The position numbers were made by a program, and so were the translations under genes. Below are positions 16,548 to 25,145 of a stretch of DNA of 64,000 bases, one piece after another. The notes below the pieces were generated by a model. That model was not told the DNA's origin. It ran no database searches and worked only from the letters and a program-made list of their open reading frames with translations. Each line of letters begins with the position of its first letter. The stretch's first letter is position 1. Source of the DNA: Hoeflea sp. (GTDB lineage Bacteria > Pseudomonadota > Alphaproteobacteria > Rhizobiales > Rhizobiaceae); NCBI GenBank assembly GCA_019084245.1, contig JAHRFE010000036.1, forward strand, positions 1 to 64,000, written 5' to 3'.

Positions 16548-17639
16548 TCAGATCGTCTCCACGACCTCGGTTTCAAACGAACCGGGAAGGGTTACCTCCA
16601 GCAACTGGAGATCTTCGGTCGGCTCACTGTAGCGCGTCGCCATCCGCGGCGGAATGACGAAGGCGTCACCTTTTTCAAGACGGTAGGGCGCCTTGCCCTC
16701 GCCTTCCAGAACCATGCTGCCCGACATCACGAAGTTGAACAGGATGTCGCAATCATGCCGCGTCCATACCGGGGCGACTTTCCCCACCGGCCGCGCCACC
16801 ATGACCGATGCCACGCCTTGGGTGTTGGCGTTGATCGTCGTGTCGCGCGCCTCGAAGCCAGGCACCCGGAAGGGCTTGAAGACGCCTTCCGCCCCAACAC
16901 TATGGACAAAGCGTTGTCCGTCCCATTCCCGATCAGGGCGGTTGTCCGGCGTCGGCAGCTCCATCATATGATCGATTTCGGTCACATGTTCGGCCGGCAC
17001 GCCGATCTCGATGACCTCGATCCCGTCGGCGGCGTGCAACACCTTGTGGCGGATCTGCGGCGGCTGGATGAAGCAATCGCCCGCATGCAGGCGCCGCGGC
17101 CCGCCCTGGTCCTCATAGAGCACATCGACCCAGCCATGGATGCAGAAGATGAGCTGGAACCCGACCTTGTGGAAATGCACCATGTCGGGCACCGGACCGT
17201 CCGGAACGCGGATATGCGAGGCGATCATCGCACCGCCAAGCCGCGAGGGCACCAGGTCGCGATACTCCATGCCGGCGCGCCCGATGACCCACGGCGCCTG
17301 GTCGGCCAGCCGGCGAACCACGAAGGCGTGCTCGGTCTGGGGCATGACCAATGGCGGATTCAATTCGTCAATCTCGATGCGCGTGCCGTTGGGCGCGATC
17401 AGCTCGCGCTGCCCATCAGCAAAGCCATCGGGATCCTCGGTCAGGATACGCAGGGTGCCCGGCGCTTCTAGGGCCCCCTTCTGGATGCGAATGCGCAATC
17501 CGTGGCCCGACAGGACTGCCACTTCCGGATCATCGGCGGGATAGATCATGTCGAGACGCATTTTCAGCGTCTTGGTATAGAACGGCAGATCGTCCCGCAA
17601 TTCGCTCGTCGGCAACCTGATTTCCGCGCGTGTGTCCAA
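16548..17639 (-). CDS. Bicupin, gentisate 1,2-dioxygenase-like, with N-terminal glyoxalase-like segment
   Basis: 363 aa. Residues about 10-60 (DLPFYTKTLKMRLDMIYPAD, then LSGHGLRIRI) look like half of a VOC/glyoxalase domain. Two cupin domains follow: the first contains PDMVHFHKVGFQLIFCIHGW and HAGDCFIQPPQIRH, the second TRHDCDILFNFVMSG and LEKGDAFVIPP. His residues in the first cupin could bind iron. It resembles gentisate-dioxygenase-like cupins, but neither substrate nor activity is known. It has its own upstream gap with a dyad and an element shared with the aminobenzoyl-CoA operon, so it is probably part of that regulon. Confidence 0.7.
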   Translation of the reverse strand: MDTRAEIRLPTSELRDDLPFYTKTLKMRLDMIYPADDPEVAVLSGHGLRIRIQKGALEAPGTLRILTEDPDGFADGQRELIAPNGTRIEIDELNPPLVMPQTEHAFVVRRLADQAPWVIGRAGMEYRDLVPSRLGGAMIASHIRVPDGPVPDMVHFHKVGFQLIFCIHGWVDVLYEDQGGPRRLHAGDCFIQPPQIRHKVLHAADGIEVIEIGVPAEHVTEIDHMMELPTPDNRPDREWDGQRFVHSVGAEGVFKPFRVPGFEARDTTINANTQGVASVMVARPVGKVAPVWTRHDCDILFNFVMSGSMVLEGEGKAPYRLEKGDAFVIPPRMATRYSEPTEDLQLLEVTLPGSFETEVVETI

Positions 17640-17727
17640 CCTGCTCTCCCAAACATCGGCTCGCCGTCGTCTTTACGAGTTCAGCCACCGGACATGCGAA
17701 CCCATGGGTTTTGACGGTCATTCAAGA

Positions 17728-17743
17728 CTATCCGACCGGATAG
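17728..17743. promoter_or_regulatory. Dyad operator candidate upstream of the cupin gene
   Basis: CTATCCG-AC-CGGATAG: 7-bp perfect arms with a 2-bp centre, about 90 bp upstream of the cupin start. It overlaps by one base the shared element at 17743-17762. The remainder of the 17640-17785 gap has no visible gene. Confidence 0.5.
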
Positions 17744-17762
17744 ATATTTCAAGGCTAAAATA
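17743..17762 (-). promoter_or_regulatory. Shared 20-bp regulatory element, copy 1
   Basis: The plus-strand sequence GATATTTCAAGGCTAAAATA is identical at 17 of 20 positions to 27497-27516 upstream of the aminobenzoyl-CoA operon. Such conservation between two non-coding promoters suggests a common regulator, possibly the MarR protein encoded at 23885-24385. Confidence 0.55.
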
Positions 17763-17785
17763 TAATCCGGCAACCAAGCTGCCGG

Positions 17786-18628
17786 CTAAAGTTCGGTGCG
17801 CACCCGCCACAATTCCGGAAACAGCTCCACGTCCAGCATGCGCCTCAGGTAGCTGGTGCCGCCGGTACCGCCGGTGCCGCGCTTGAGCCCGATCACCCGC
17901 TCCACCGTGGTGACATGATTGAACCGCCAGCGCCGGAAATAGTCTTCGAGATCAACCAGCTTTTCGGCCACTTCATAGAGCGCCCAATGCTTCTCCGGGG
18001 CTTCGTAGACAATTTTCCAGCCGGCAATCACCCCGTCATCGACCTGGTGCGTGACGCTGACATCGCGCGCGAGCACCGCGTCGGGCATGGCGATCCCGCG
18101 CCGCGCTGCCAGCCGCAGCACTTCGTCATACAGGCTCGGCACGGCAATTTCCGCCTCGAGTTTTGCGAGGACGTCCGGCACATGCGCATGCGGGCGCATC
18201 ATCGCGTGGTTGCGATTTCCCAGCGCATATTCGATCAAGCGGTACTGGAACGACTGGAACCCTGAGGACTGCCCGAGCTTGGCTCGAAAATGGGTGTAGT
18301 CCGAAGGCGTCATGGTCCTCAGAACATCCCAGGCGGAATTGAGCTGTTCGAAGATCCGCGACACCCGCGCCAGCGTCTTCATCGCCGGCTGCAACTGGTC
18401 CTCACGGATCGCGGCGCGCGCGGCGGTGATTTCGTGGATCGCCAGTTTCATCCACAATTCCGAGGTCTGATGCTGGATGATGAACAGCATCTCGTCATGG
18501 GCGTCGGTCCGGGTCTTCTGGGCGCCGAGCACACCATCCAGGCACAGGTAATCCCCATAGGACATGCGCCCGTCGAAATTCATCGTCGCGCCTTCCTTGG
18601 ACGGATCGTAGTCGGCGCCCTCGTTCAT
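17786..18628 (-). CDS. kynA: Tryptophan 2,3-dioxygenase
   Basis: 280 aa. Haem enzyme that oxidises L-tryptophan to N-formylkynurenine. Family signatures: [34 protein letters not shown] (with the distal His region), [17 protein letters not shown] and, near the C-terminus, [20 protein letters not shown] with the proximal haem His. The start overlaps the kynU stop as ATGA; a longer frame upstream has no support. It forms a unit with ridA and kynU. Confidence 0.96.
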   Translation of the reverse strand: MNEGADYDPSKEGATMNFDGRMSYGDYLCLDGVLGAQKTRTDAHDEMLFIIQHQTSELWMKLAIHEITAARAAIREDQLQPAMKTLARVSRIFEQLNSAWDVLRTMTPSDYTHFRAKLGQSSGFQSFQYRLIEYALGNRNHAMMRPHAHVPDVLAKLEAEIAVPSLYDEVLRLAARRGIAMPDAVLARDVSVTHQVDDGVIAGWKIVYEAPEKHWALYEVAEKLVDLEDYFRRWRFNHVTTVERVIGLKRGTGGTGGTSYLRRMLDVELFPELWRVRTEL

Positions 18629-19818
18629 GTGACGGCCTTCCGGGTCCTGAATTCCGGCCGGTCCCATTCGCCGGTGGCGATGATGTCGATGAGCGCTGAA
18701 GCGGCGAAGCTCACTTCGTCTTCGGTGTTGTAGAGCGGGCAGAAGCCGAAGCGCATGATGTCGGGCGCGCGGAAATCGCCGATGATGTCGCGGGCGATCA
18801 AGGCCTGCATGGCGGCATAGCCTTCGTGGAAGCGGAACGAGACCTGGCTGCCGCGCTGATGCGGATCGCGCGGGCTCGCGAGCGTCACGTCCTTGCAGCC
18901 GGCCTCGACCTCGGCGATGAACTGCTCGGAGAGTTCGATCGAGCGCGCGCGAAGCTCAGCCATGTCGACGCCGTCGAAGGCGTCGAGGGCGGCGTCGAGC
19001 ACCGCCATCTGGATCACCGGCGGGGTGCCAACGCGCATCCGGCTGATCCCCTCGCCGGGGCGGTAATCGAGATCGAAGGCAAACGGCGCCGCATGGCCAA
19101 GCCAGCCCGAGAGCGCGGGCCGCACCTGGTCGATCAGGTCGGGACGGATATGGATGAACGCCGGCGCGCCTGGGCCGCCATTGAGGTATTTGTAGGTGCA
19201 GCCGACGGCGAAGTCGGCATTGCAGGCCGTCAGATCGACCGGCAGCGCGCCGGCGGAATGCGCCAGGTCCCAGATCACCAGCGCGCCGTTTGCATGGGCC
19301 TTTTCGGTGATCGCCTTCATGTCGTGCAGCCGGCCGGTGCGGTAGTCGACCTGGGTCAGCATCACCGCCGCGACTTCGTCGGTGATGTGGTCGGCGACCG
19401 TTTCCGGATCAACGATCTTCAGCTGATGCCCCTGCCCCAGGCTCTTGAGCAAGCCGTCCGCCATGTAGAGATCGGATGGGAAATTGCCGTTGTCCGACAG
19501 CACGATCTTGCGCCCAGGGCGCAGCTCGACCGCCGAGGCCACGGCCTGAAAGACCTTGATCGACAGCGTGTCGCCGACAACCGTGCTGCCCTCGGGCGCG
19601 CCGATCAGCCGGCCGATCCGGTCGCCAAGCCGGCCCGGCAGATCCATCCAGTGGGCCTTGTTCCAGCCGGTGATCAGCATCGGCCCCCACTCATCCGCAA
19701 TGGTCGCCCGCGCCCGCTCGGCTGCAGCCCTTGGCAGCGGCCCGAGCGAATTGCCGTCGAGATAGGTCACCCCTTCCGGCAGGTCGAACAGCTCCCGTCG
19801 TGTCGTGAAACTGGTCAT
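18625..19818 (-). CDS. kynU: Kynureninase
   Basis: 397 aa. PLP enzyme that cleaves kynurenine to anthranilate and alanine. The PLP lysine is Lys210 in [33 protein letters not shown] and [10 protein letters not shown] are family blocks. The 4-bp gap to ridA and the ATGA overlap with kynA indicate cotranscription. The product anthranilate is the substrate of the CoA ligase encoded just upstream in the same direction. Confidence 0.96.
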   Translation of the reverse strand: MTSFTTRRELFDLPEGVTYLDGNSLGPLPRAAAERARATIADEWGPMLITGWNKAHWMDLPGRLGDRIGRLIGAPEGSTVVGDTLSIKVFQAVASAVELRPGRKIVLSDNGNFPSDLYMADGLLKSLGQGHQLKIVDPETVADHITDEVAAVMLTQVDYRTGRLHDMKAITEKAHANGALVIWDLAHSAGALPVDLTACNADFAVGCTYKYLNGGPGAPAFIHIRPDLIDQVRPALSGWLGHAAPFAFDLDYRPGEGISRMRVGTPPVIQMAVLDAALDAFDGVDMAELRARSIELSEQFIAEVEAGCKDVTLASPRDPHQRGSQVSFRFHEGYAAMQALIARDIIGDFRAPDIMRFGFCPLYNTEDEVSFAASALIDIIATGEWDRPEFRTRKAVT

Positions 19819-19821
19819 GGC

Positions 19822-20238
19822 CTAGCCATCCTTCTGCGATTTGCCGATTTCCGCCGTCGCCTCGATCTCGACCATCGCCGCGTCCTCGATCAGGGCGGCG
19901 ACGACGACCACTGACATCGATGGGAAATGCCGGCCCATCACCTTGCGGTAGGCGGCGCCGATTTCCTTCTGGTTCGCCATATAGGCCTTCTTGTCGGTGA
20001 TGAACCAGGTCAGCCGGACGATGTCGGTGACCTCGCCGCCCGCCGCGCGGACGATGGCCGCGATGTTGGCAAGCGTCTGCTCCAGCTGGCCGACGAAATC
20101 CTGGTGTTCGAACACCTGGTCCTTGTTCCAGCCGATCTGGCCGCCGGTGTAAAGCCGCTGGCCATCGACCAGCATTCCGTTGGCATAGCCCTTGGGCTTT
20201 TCCCAATCCGGCGGATTGACTGCTTCAATCATGATCAT
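19822..20238 (-). CDS. RidA family protein (YjgF/YER057c/UK114)
   Basis: 138 aa. RidA proteins hydrolyse reactive enamine/imine intermediates. Seen here: LYTGGQIGWNKD, a conserved Arg in VRLTWFITD and the C-terminal VEIEATAEI. The chosen ATG has AAGGA about 5 bp upstream. Paralogues of this kind are common in 2-aminobenzoyl-CoA and aminophenol pathways, where an enamine is released; its place between the CoA ligase and kynU fits deamination of a ring-reduced aminobenzoyl-CoA intermediate (inference). Confidence 0.88.
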   Translation of the reverse strand: MIMIEAVNPPDWEKPKGYANGMLVDGQRLYTGGQIGWNKDQVFEHQDFVGQLEQTLANIAAIVRAAGGEVTDIVRLTWFITDKKAYMANQKEIGAAYRKVMGRHFPSMSVVVVAALIEDAAMVEIEATAEIGKSQKDG

Positions 20239-20282
20239 CTGTCCTTGCAATAAATTTCAGTGTGAGTCCGGCACCAGTCCGC

Positions 20283-21911
20283 TCATGCGGCATCGTCGGG
20301 ACGCAGCCGGAATCGCTGGATCTTGCCGGTCTGGGTCTTGGGTAGCTTTTCGGTGAAGACGATCGAACGGGGGTACTTGTAGGGCGCGATCACCTGCTTG
20401 ACATGGTCCTGCAAGAGCTTGGTCATCAGGGCGTCCCCCACAGAGCCGGGCTTGAGTACCACATGCGCCTGCACGATCTGTCCGCGTGCCTCGTCGGGAA
20501 CGCCGATGACGGCGCATTCGGCGACATCGTCATGGGCGAGCAACGCCGCCTCGACCTCGGGACCTGCGATGTTGTAGCCGGCCGAAATGATCATGTCGTC
20601 GCTGCGCGCGGCGAAATGGAAATAGCCATCCTCGCCTTGCGTGAAGGAATCGCCGGTCAGGTTCCAGCCGCCCCGGACATATTTCTGCTGCTGCTCCGGA
20701 TCGGCGAGATAGCGGCAGCCGGTCGGACCGCGCACCGCCAGCCGTCCGATCTGGCCGCGCGGCAGTTCGTTCATGTCTTCATCCACGATCCGCGCTTCAT
20801 AGCCGCTGACCGGCAGGCCGGTGCAGGCGGCGCGCGAGGTGCCGAAGCGGTTGGAAATGAAGATGTGCAGCATCTCGGTGGCGCCGATGCCGTCGAGCAT
20901 CGGCTTGCCGGTCTTTTCCATCCATTGTTCATAGACCGGCCCCGGCAAGGTCTCGCCGGCGGAAACCGCTGCACGCAGCGAAGACAGGTCCGCCCCCTCC
21001 TCCATCGCCGCCAGCATGGCGCGGTAGGCGGTCGGCGCGGTGAAACACACCGTCGCCTTGTGGGCCTGGATGATCTCGACCATGTTGGCGGGCGTCGCCT
21101 GTTCCAGAAGGGCCGCGGCCGCGCCGAAGCGGAGCGGGAACACCGCCAGCCCGCCGAGCCCGAAGGTGAAAGCGAGCGGCGGTGAGCCGATGAACACATC
21201 CTCGGGCGTCACGTTCAGCACCTCTTTCGCGTAGCCGTCGGCGATGATCAGCATGTCGCGGTGGAAATGCATCGTCGCCTTCGGCATGCCCGTGGTGCCC
21301 GAGGTGAAGCCCAGCAGCGCCACGTCGTCGCGTCCGGTTTTCACCGTCTCGAACTTGACCGATTTCGACAGCGCCAACCGGTCGAGTTCGGCGTCGTGGT
21401 TGGCGGTGCCGTCAAAGCCGATCACGGTGTCGAGGAAATCGTTGCCCTTGGCGCAGGTCACCATCTCGTCCATCAGCCGCGTGTCGCAGAGCGCGAGCCT
21501 GATTTCCGCCTTGTCGACGATCTTGGAAAGCTCACTGGCGCGCAGCATCGGCATGGTGTTGACCACCACGGCGCCCGCCTTCGTCGCCGCCAGCCAGACT
21601 GCGACCATGGCCGGGTTGTTGGCCGAGCGGACCAGGATCCGGTTGCCGGGCTTGACGCCATAATCCTCGACCAGCACATGGGCGATGCGGTTGGTCCAGT
21701 CGGTAAGTTCCTTGTAGGTCCGGATCCGGCCGTTGCCGATCAGCGCGGTATGGTCGCCAAAGCCCCGCGCGACCATCGCATCGGTGAGTTCATAGCCGCA
21801 ATTGAGCCATTCCGGATACTCGAATCCGTCAAGAAGAAGATCCGGCCACTGCTCCGCTGGCGGCAAATTGTCCCGTGTGAATGTGTCGATATGGCCCGAT
21901 GGTCCCAGCAC
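20283..21911 (-). CDS. 2-Aminobenzoate (anthranilate)-CoA ligase-like AMP-forming ligase
   Basis: 542 aa. ANL superfamily: P-loop FTSGTTGMPKAT, IGATEMLHIF, motif GGWNLTGDSF and the C-terminal catalytic Lys in KTQTGKIQRF. Overall it resembles benzoate/aminobenzoate-CoA ligases. The start is a GTG at 21911 with AGGAGG 5 bp upstream, one base after the acyl-CoA dehydrogenase stop; a longer open frame is an artefact. Gene context (aminobenzoyl-CoA monooxygenase in the same operon, kynureninase downstream) makes anthranilate the likely substrate. Confidence 0.87.
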   Translation of the reverse strand: MLGPSGHIDTFTRDNLPPAEQWPDLLLDGFEYPEWLNCGYELTDAMVARGFGDHTALIGNGRIRTYKELTDWTNRIAHVLVEDYGVKPGNRILVRSANNPAMVAVWLAATKAGAVVVNTMPMLRASELSKIVDKAEIRLALCDTRLMDEMVTCAKGNDFLDTVIGFDGTANHDAELDRLALSKSVKFETVKTGRDDVALLGFTSGTTGMPKATMHFHRDMLIIADGYAKEVLNVTPEDVFIGSPPLAFTFGLGGLAVFPLRFGAAAALLEQATPANMVEIIQAHKATVCFTAPTAYRAMLAAMEEGADLSSLRAAVSAGETLPGPVYEQWMEKTGKPMLDGIGATEMLHIFISNRFGTSRAACTGLPVSGYEARIVDEDMNELPRGQIGRLAVRGPTGCRYLADPEQQQKYVRGGWNLTGDSFTQGEDGYFHFAARSDDMIISAGYNIAGPEVEAALLAHDDVAECAVIGVPDEARGQIVQAHVVLKPGSVGDALMTKLLQDHVKQVIAPYKYPRSIVFTEKLPKTQTGKIQRFRLRPDDAA

Positions 21912-21912
21912 G

Positions 21913-23079
21913 TCAGCCTCCTGTCGAGTTTGCCAATGTCTGCCGCGCGATGACGACCTTCTGAACGTCGGACGCGCCCTCGTAGATCCTGAGCGCCCGG
22001 ATCTCGCGATAGAGGCTCTCGACGATATGGCCCTTGCGCACGCCGTCGCCGCCATGCAGCTGCACCGCCTTGTCGATCACGTCTTGCGCATGGTCGGTGG
22101 CATAGAGCTTGGCCATCGCCGCCTCGCGGCTGACGCGCGGCGCGCCCTGATCCTTGAGCCATGCGGCCCGGTAGACGAGCAGCGCCGAGGCGTCGACATC
22201 GAGCGCCATGTCGGCGATGTGGCCCTGCACCATCTGCAGCTCGCTCATCGGCGCGCCGAACAGCTCGCGCTCGCGAACGCGGCTGAGGCTCTCGTCGAGC
22301 GCCCGGCGGGCGAAGCCGAGTGCTGCCGCGGCCACCGTCGAGCGGAACACGTCGAGCACCGACATGGCGATGCGAAACCCCTCGCCCGGCTTGCCGATCA
22401 TTGCGGAAGCGGGAACCCGGCAGCCCGAAAACTTGAGCCGGGCCAGCGGATGCGGCGCCACCACTTCCAGCCTTTCGGCGATCTCGAGGCCGGGCGTGTC
22501 CGCCGGTACGATGAACGCGGAAAGCCCCTTGGCGCCTGGGGCTTCGCCGGTGCGGGCAAAGACCGTGTAGACATCGGCGATGCCGCCATTGGAAATCCAC
22601 GTCTTCTCGCCATCGAGCACGTAGGCCTGGCCGTCGCGTGTCGCCGTCATCGCCATGTTGGCGACGTCCGAGCCCGAGGCCGGTTCCGACAGCGCAAACG
22701 CCGACAGCGCCTTGCCCGCGCGGGTGAGCGTCAGCCAGCGGGTTTTCTGCTCCTGCGTGCCAAACAGCGAGATCGCACCGGTGCCGAGCCCCTGCATGGC
22801 GAAGGCGAAATCGGCAAGCCCATCATGGCGCGCCAGTGTCTCGCGCAGGATGCACAGACTCCTCACGTCGATGCGGGACTGGGGGTCGGCGGGATCGACC
22901 GCAGTCAGCCGCAGCCAGCCCGCCTCGCCCAGCGCCGCGACCAGCGCCTTGCAGGTCTCGTCGACATTGGAATGATCGACATCGGCGAGTTCGGTCGCCG
23001 CCCAGCGATCGGCGCGATCGGCGAGCGCGCGGTGCGCGTCGTCGAAGAACGGCCAGTCCAGAAAACTGCGGTCAGCCAT
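21913..23079 (-). CDS. Acyl-CoA dehydrogenase
   Basis: 388 aa FAD-dependent dehydrogenase. [16 protein letters not shown] and [16 protein letters not shown] are the FAD/substrate signatures; [36 protein letters not shown] is covered by the C-terminal family signature with the usual catalytic-Glu region (EGASDV). It starts in a TGATG overlap with the enoyl-CoA hydratase stop. Expected to oxidise an alicyclic acyl-CoA downstream of the ring reduction in the aminobenzoyl-CoA route (inference). Confidence 0.9.
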   Translation of the reverse strand: MADRSFLDWPFFDDAHRALADRADRWAATELADVDHSNVDETCKALVAALGEAGWLRLTAVDPADPQSRIDVRSLCILRETLARHDGLADFAFAMQGLGTGAISLFGTQEQKTRWLTLTRAGKALSAFALSEPASGSDVANMAMTATRDGQAYVLDGEKTWISNGGIADVYTVFARTGEAPGAKGLSAFIVPADTPGLEIAERLEVVAPHPLARLKFSGCRVPASAMIGKPGEGFRIAMSVLDVFRSTVAAAALGFARRALDESLSRVRERELFGAPMSELQMVQGHIADMALDVDASALLVYRAAWLKDQGAPRVSREAAMAKLYATDHAQDVIDKAVQLHGGDGVRKGHIVESLYREIRALRIYEGASDVQKVVIARQTLANSTGG

Positions 23080-23888
23080 CAGTTGCCCTCGAACACAGGT
23101 TTCTGCTTGGCGGCGAAGGCCTCGTAGGCGCGACGGAAATCTTGCGTCTGCATGCAGATCGCCTGGGCCTGGGCCTCGGCCTCGATCGCCTGCTCGATGC
23201 CCATATTCCATTCCTGCGCCAGCATGGTCTTGGTCATCATGTTGGCAAATGTCGGCCCCTCGGCGATGCGCCGCGCCAGCTTGCGCGCCTCGTCCTCGAT
23301 CTCGGAGGCCGCGATCACGCGGTTGTAAAAGCCCCAGCGTTCGCCTTCCTCCGCACTCATCGAGCGGCCGGTATAAAGCAGGTCCGCGGCCCGCCCCTGG
23401 CCGATGATCCTGGGCAGGATGGCGCAAGCGCCCATGTCGCAGCCGGCAAGGCCGACGCGATTGAACAGGAACGCGGTCTTGGCCTCGGGCGTGGCGAGAC
23501 GCAGATCGGAGCACATGGCGATGATCGCGCCGGCCCCGGCGCAGACGCCGTCGACGGCCGCAATCACCGGCTTGCCGCAGCCGATGATCGCCTTGACCAG
23601 GTCGCCGGTCATCCGGGTGAACTGCAAGAGCCCCTTCATGTCCTTGTCGATGAGCGGTCCGATGATCTCGAACACGTCGCCGCCCGAGCAGAAGTTTCCG
23701 CCATTGGAGCCGAAGATCACCACCTTGACATCGTCGCGGTAGACAAGCCCGCGGAACCAGTCGCGCAGCTCGGCATAGCTTTCAAACGTCAGCGGGTTCT
23801 TCTTTTCAGGCCGGTCAAGCGAGACTTCGGCCACGCCGTCGGTGAGGGTCAGACGAAAATTCCTGGGCGCGTCGGTCGGCATGGTCAT
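23079..23888 (-). CDS. Enoyl-CoA hydratase/isomerase family protein
   Basis: 269 aa crotonase fold: [17 protein letters not shown] forms the first oxyanion-hole loop, [20 protein letters not shown] the second, then [24 protein letters not shown], where the usual catalytic Glu positions carry Gly/Asp-type residues, so the reaction may differ from simple hydration. Overlaps the MarR stop (ATGA) and the dehydrogenase start. Confidence 0.88.
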   Translation of the reverse strand: MTMPTDAPRNFRLTLTDGVAEVSLDRPEKKNPLTFESYAELRDWFRGLVYRDDVKVVIFGSNGGNFCSGGDVFEIIGPLIDKDMKGLLQFTRMTGDLVKAIIGCGKPVIAAVDGVCAGAGAIIAMCSDLRLATPEAKTAFLFNRVGLAGCDMGACAILPRIIGQGRAADLLYTGRSMSAEEGERWGFYNRVIAASEIEDEARKLARRIAEGPTFANMMTKTMLAQEWNMGIEQAIEAEAQAQAICMQTQDFRRAYEAFAAKQKPVFEGN

Positions 23889-24385
23889 GCCCCCTTCTTG
23901 GTGTTCTTGCGGGCGATGCGTTCGAGTTGGTCCGTCATCTGCTGGGCTTCATTCGCGTCGACGCCCTCAAGCAGATTGTCGATCCAGGCTTCGTGCTTGG
24001 CCGCCATCTGGGCGAATTGCTCGCGTCCGGCCTTGGTCAGCCGCACGGTGGTGGCGCGGCGGTCATTGTCCACCGGGATCCGCACCAGAATTCCGTCGAT
24101 CACCAGCCGGTCGACAATGCCGGTGACATTGCCGTTGGAGACCCGGAGCACGCTCGACAGCTCACTCATCTTGAGACCGGGCTCGGCCCGGTAGAGTGCG
24201 GCCATCACGTCAAAACGCGGCAGCGTCGTATCGAATGTCACGCGAAGATTTTCACGCAATTCGCCCTCGACGTGCTTGGTGGCCTTCAACAGTTTCAGCC
24301 ACAGCCGCAACCGTGCCTTGGATGCCGCCGTATCCCTGGCTTCAGTTTCAGCCTCGACCCGATGCCCTGCCCCGATCTCACTCAT
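23885..24385 (-). CDS. MarR-family regulator of the aminobenzoyl-CoA operon
   Basis: 166 aa winged-helix regulator. [28 protein letters not shown] is the helix-turn-helix and recognition helix region, followed by the wing [16 protein letters not shown]. Coupled by ATGA overlaps on both sides, inside the operon it most likely controls. MarR-type repressors of this sort usually respond to the aryl-CoA pathway intermediate. A candidate target is the 20-bp element at 27497-27516 and 17743-17762. Confidence 0.9.
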   Translation of the reverse strand: MSEIGAGHRVEAETEARDTAASKARLRLWLKLLKATKHVEGELRENLRVTFDTTLPRFDVMAALYRAEPGLKMSELSSVLRVSNGNVTGIVDRLVIDGILVRIPVDNDRRATTVRLTKAGREQFAQMAAKHEAWIDNLLEGVDANEAQQMTDQLERIARKNTKKGA

Positions 24386-25143
24386 GTTTCCCCTCCCGAC
24401 AACGATATCGCCTGTCCGGTTATCGAAGCGGCTGCATCGCCGCACAGCCAGATCACGGTTTCCGCGATTTCGTCTGGCTGAATGAACCGCCCCTGCGGAT
24501 TGACATCCCTGAGCGAGGCTTCCGCCTCGGCCCGGGACCGCCCCGTCTTGTCGACGATTTTGTCGATGGAACGGTGCAGCATCGGCGTGTCCGTGAAGCC
24601 TGGACATATAGCATTGACCGTCACCCCTGTCTTGGCGAGCTCCTGAGCCAGGCTGCGCACGAGGCCGATCACCCCGTGCTTGGCCGCACAATAGGCGCTG
24701 ACATAGCCGTAGCCCTTGAGACCTGCGGTGGAGGCAATTGCGATCAGCCGCCCCGGCTGCTTCTGATTCATCCGGGAAAGCGTCGCCTGGAACGTGTTGA
24801 AAACGCCGGTCAAATTGACATCCAGCGTCGAGCGGAACATCTCCGCGTCGGTGCGCAGGAACGGCGCGCTCTCAGCCGAGCCGGCATTGGCTATGACAAG
24901 CGTCGGCGCGCCGTTTTTCTCGACGGCCTGCGCGATGGCCGCGTCGAGTTCGGCGCGATCGGTCACATCTGCTGAGACGGCAAGGATACGGTCGTCACGT
25001 GCGGCAAGTGCCTGCAAGGGTTCAAGACGGCGGCCGAGCGCGGTGACCCGGGCGCCCCTTGCCGCGAGCGCCAGCGCAATCGCCTCGCCTGCGCCGGAGC
25101 CGGCGCCGGTGACGATCGCGTGATGGCCCATCAGCTCGCTCAT
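24382..25143 (-). CDS. SDR-family oxidoreductase
   Basis: 253 aa, classical short-chain dehydrogenase: cofactor motif TGAGSGAGEAIA, NAG at about residue 86, catalytic Ser in AIASTAGLKG, YCAAKHG with Tyr and Lys. It starts 2 bp after the monooxygenase/reductase stop and overlaps the MarR start. Probably the 3-hydroxyacyl-CoA dehydrogenase of the pathway (inference). Confidence 0.9.
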   Translation of the reverse strand: MSELMGHHAIVTGAGSGAGEAIALALAARGARVTALGRRLEPLQALAARDDRILAVSADVTDRAELDAAIAQAVEKNGAPTLVIANAGSAESAPFLRTDAEMFRSTLDVNLTGVFNTFQATLSRMNQKQPGRLIAIASTAGLKGYGYVSAYCAAKHGVIGLVRSLAQELAKTGVTVNAICPGFTDTPMLHRSIDKIVDKTGRSRAEAEASLRDVNPQGRFIQPDEIAETVIWLCGDAAASITGQAISLSGGET

Positions 25144-25145
25144 GA

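Noticed and set aside
24382..24691. Longer MarR reading frame extending to 24691
   Set aside because: The extra residues overlap the SDR gene out of frame; the ATG at 24385 with GAGGGGA and an ATGA overlap is clearly the start.
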